Notes under the pieces: model-generated | The model's input: the letters and a program-made list of their open reading frames with translations, nothing else | Database searches by the model: none | What the model was told of the DNA's origin: nothing | In this document: in pieces, positions 62,081 through 64,000 of the stretch | Layout: every line of letters begins with the position of its first letter | How positions within the stretch are numbered: the stretch's first letter is position 1 | Assembly (NCBI GenBank): GCA_016712715.1 | Contig: JADJQM010000001.1 | Span: 2,067,001-2,131,000, forward strand | Origin: Rhodospirillaceae bacterium | Lineage (GTDB): Bacteria > Pseudomonadota > Alphaproteobacteria > Dongiales > Dongiaceae | Length of the DNA: 64,000 bases | Direction: 5' to 3' | Made by a program: the position numbers and the translations under genes

Positions 62081-63659
62081 TCAGCCGCTATTGAGCGGCG
62101 GTTCCGGCCTCGGATCGCCGCCGTCACCGCCTCCCTCCCCTTCCTCACCCTCCGAACTGTCCCGCTTGAACGTCCGCACTTTCAGCTCCATGTCGGCATA
62201 GAAGACGTTGCCGACCTTCACCTTCTTAAAGCCCATGTTGTCGAGCAGCCGGCCGAACTTGGTCTGCGAGACCGGGTCTTCCGCGTTCGCATGACACCAT
62301 TCCTTGTAAAGGTCATAGAGCCGGGTCGCGCCGACATGCTCGCCGGGCTTGCGATTGATGGCGTCGGCCGCGAACTGGCTGATCGGCTGGGCCGAGGAGC
62401 GATAGTCATCCGTCGCGGCCCGAACCTCGTCAGGCGCGATGAGCCGCCCGTTCATGAGCCAATAGCCGAGGCCCGCGAGCAGCCAGTTAAGAATGCCGGG
62501 AAACTCCGACCGCAGCTTCTGCGACAGGCCGAGGTCGCGCTCGGATTCCGGAATGACGACGTCGAAGGGCACGATGTTGATGCGGCGCCAGATGCCATGA
62601 TCCTGGCCCTGGATTTGCGGCTTGATGTTGACGGAGAGCACCAGCTTGAACCGGGGCATGAAGTCGAAGAAGCCCTTGTTCAAGTGCCGTGCCGTCATTT
62701 CCTCGTTGCCGGTGATCTGCTTGACCACCGATTCCGACAGGCGCTGCCCAACCTCGGGCTCCGACGAGAGCACCAGGCGCTTGCCCGGCAGCATGGCGAT
62801 GTCCGGTGAGGCCTGCGAGCCCGACCGCCGATCGTCGTACATGAAAGTCTGGATCGGCGTGATCTGCGAATAGTCACCCAGCATATGCCGGATCTGATCG
62901 AGGAGCGTCGACTTGCCGTTGGCACCCACGCCCGAGAAGATAACCAGCTTTTGTTCTGAGACGTCGCCCGTGAGGCAGAGCCCGAGATAGGTTTGAGCGA
63001 AGGTCCGCACCGGCTCATTCGGCAGCACCCGCTCGATGAACTTGCTGAAGAGCGGCGCACCGGCAGCGGGGTCGTAATCGACATCAGCCAGCAATGTCAT
63101 CAAATCTTCGCGGCGATGCTTGCGCAGGACCACCTGGGGCGCGCTTTCCCCGGTATCGGCCTTCAGCTCCAGGGTGCCATTGCGGACATTGAGCAGCCAG
63201 AGATCGCCATCGAGCTCGTGAGGCGGGACACGCTTATAGGGGATCGCGGCCTTCAGCATGGCCTCGGCCTTGCCCGTATTGCCGCTGCTGGTGGCAAAGG
63301 AGAAATGCTTGTCGATCCGGTCCTGATACGCCTTGCGATCGAAGCCGCGCGGCCGGTCTTTCTTTTGCATCACCATGATGCTCTCGTACTCGCGCTGCAG
63401 CGCGATCGCCTCATCCTTGATTTTCTCGGCCGTCTGGGTGTGCCCATTTCATAGCGCGATACTGCCCAGCCTCGGCTGACCAGCGGCGGCTATCCCAAAC
63501 GTACCAACCGACCTCGTCGACATAGAGCAGATCCTGGCCGAACCGCTTTAGCATCCGCATGGCGTTGCCGTAATCGCTGCGCGGCAATGCGGCAAGATCG
63601 AGGTCGAGCCGATCGGCGGCAACCGGCGCGGCATCGAGAATGTCGGTAATCGCGCTCAT
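62081..63659 (-). CDS. Phage/plasmid primase-helicase (P4/D5 type), one frameshift
   Basis: The C-terminal SF3-type helicase part is clear: LNVRNGTLEL, FAQTYLGLCLTGDVSEQKLVIFSGVGANGKSTLLDQIRHMLGDY (Walker A), RLVLSSEPEVGQRLSESVVKQITGNEEMTARHLNKGFFDFMPRFKLVLSVN and a DNA-binding end. The N terminus (MSAITDILDAAPVAADRLDLDLAALPRSDYGNAMRMLKRFGQDLLYVDEVGWYVWDSRRW) lies in another frame; removing one G from 63436-63438 gives ...MKWAHQTAEKIKDEAIALQREYESIMVMQ. The corrected protein is ~525 residues. It would start replication, perhaps at the adjacent repeats. No separate TOPRIM/AEP domain is visible here. Confidence 0.87.
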
Positions 63660-64000
63660 GCCGTTTTCCTCTTGCCAGGGCGCATCAGCGGTCGATAGGT
63701 GGGCAGGCGATCCGCGAGCCTCGGCCCGCGCCGCCGCCAGACGTACCACGCACATTCAAGGGCCGGCGCACCGAGCCCCAGGAAATCCAGCCGCCACGCC
63801 AGCGGGTAGATCATGGCGGGAGGATATCGCCGAAACAGATCCTGGCGCTCGGCCGCGTGGAAGAAGGTGGCCTTGAGAAGCATGGCGACATAGCCAGGGC
63901 AAAGCGTCAGCGCCTGCTGGATGAAATCAACCACGATGTCGCTCTGAAAGGGCGGATTCGTGATGATCGCCCGCGCAAGCGGTTCGCGCTCGGCGAGGAA
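63656..64000 (-). CDS. DNA methyltransferase-like protein with NPPF motif, 5' end outside window
   Basis: The frame is open to the window edge; 114 C-terminal residues are seen. They begin FLAEREPLARAIITNPPFQSDIVVDFIQQALTL, where NPPF is the catalytic motif IV of amino-methyltransferases, followed by VAMLLKATFFHAAERQDLFRRYPP and a basic tail. It is probably an N6-adenine or related methyltransferase of the early region, distinct from the Dam-type enzyme at 33720. Its stop overlaps the primase start (ATGA). Confidence 0.75.
   Translation of the reverse strand, partial: FLAEREPLARAIITNPPFQSDIVVDFIQQALTLCPGYVAMLLKATFFHAAERQDLFRRYPPAMIYPLAWRLDFLGLGAPALECAWYVWRRRGPRLADRLPTYRPLMRPGKRKTA

Overview
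The window is GC-rich DNA of alphaproteobacterial character (myo-inositol genes of the iolC-DUF2090 type, an RpiR regulator, ribose-type ABC transport, a DUF3489/DUF2924/serine-recombinase trio). I cannot name the genus; a Rhodospirillales- or Rhizobiales-like host is a guess.

Bases 1-28243 are chromosomal metabolism. After the 3' part of a GMC oxidoreductase comes a leftward operon (phytanoyl-CoA-dioxygenase-like protein, periplasmic binding protein, permease, ATPase, Gfo/Idh/MocA dehydrogenase, divergent PanB-family protein). It is divergent from an RpiR/IolR-type regulator. A second dehydrogenase faces iolC-iolD-iolE-iolB. Together this is an inositol (or inositol-derivative) uptake and catabolic locus. 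Two intergenic regions share a GGAA-N6-TTCC-like operator followed by the same ATTATG. Next come a trans-aconitate methyltransferase, four MmgE/PrpD paralogues, a short-chain dehydrogenase without its catalytic Ser/Tyr, an ornithine-cyclodeaminase-family protein, an Hsp70-like ATPase, a TauE/SafE exporter, a VOC protein and a tripartite tricarboxylate transporter permease (tctA).

The tctA gene lacks its first ~75 codons: homology stops near 28243, where mobile DNA begins. DUF3489, DUF2924 and a large serine recombinase follow, then at 31447-31495 a lone 3' end of tRNA-Gln(CUG), the usual scar of a second integration. From there to the window end is a temperate-phage genome, almost all on the minus strand and read from right to left: methyltransferase (cut by the window), primase/helicase, an octamer-repeat cluster that may be an origin, a DUF6362-like protein, lambda-type packaging and head genes, a Mu-type contractile tail and baseplate with a PAAR tip, tail fibres, and a lysis block (holin, GH24 endolysin, Rz/Rz1-like spanins), ending in a Dam-type methylase and a strong terminator. 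HicAB lies at the left edge. The tail-assembly chaperone has a canonical -1 frameshift site.

Nine genes (iolD, tam, hicB, tail fibre, baseplate J, capsid, decoration protein, large terminase, primase) are broken only by single-base length changes, about sixteen in all and mostly in mononucleotide runs. This looks more like consensus error than decay, so these genes are annotated as single loci. The portal/protease junction seems to lack several hundred bases and is a better candidate for a true defect or misassembly.
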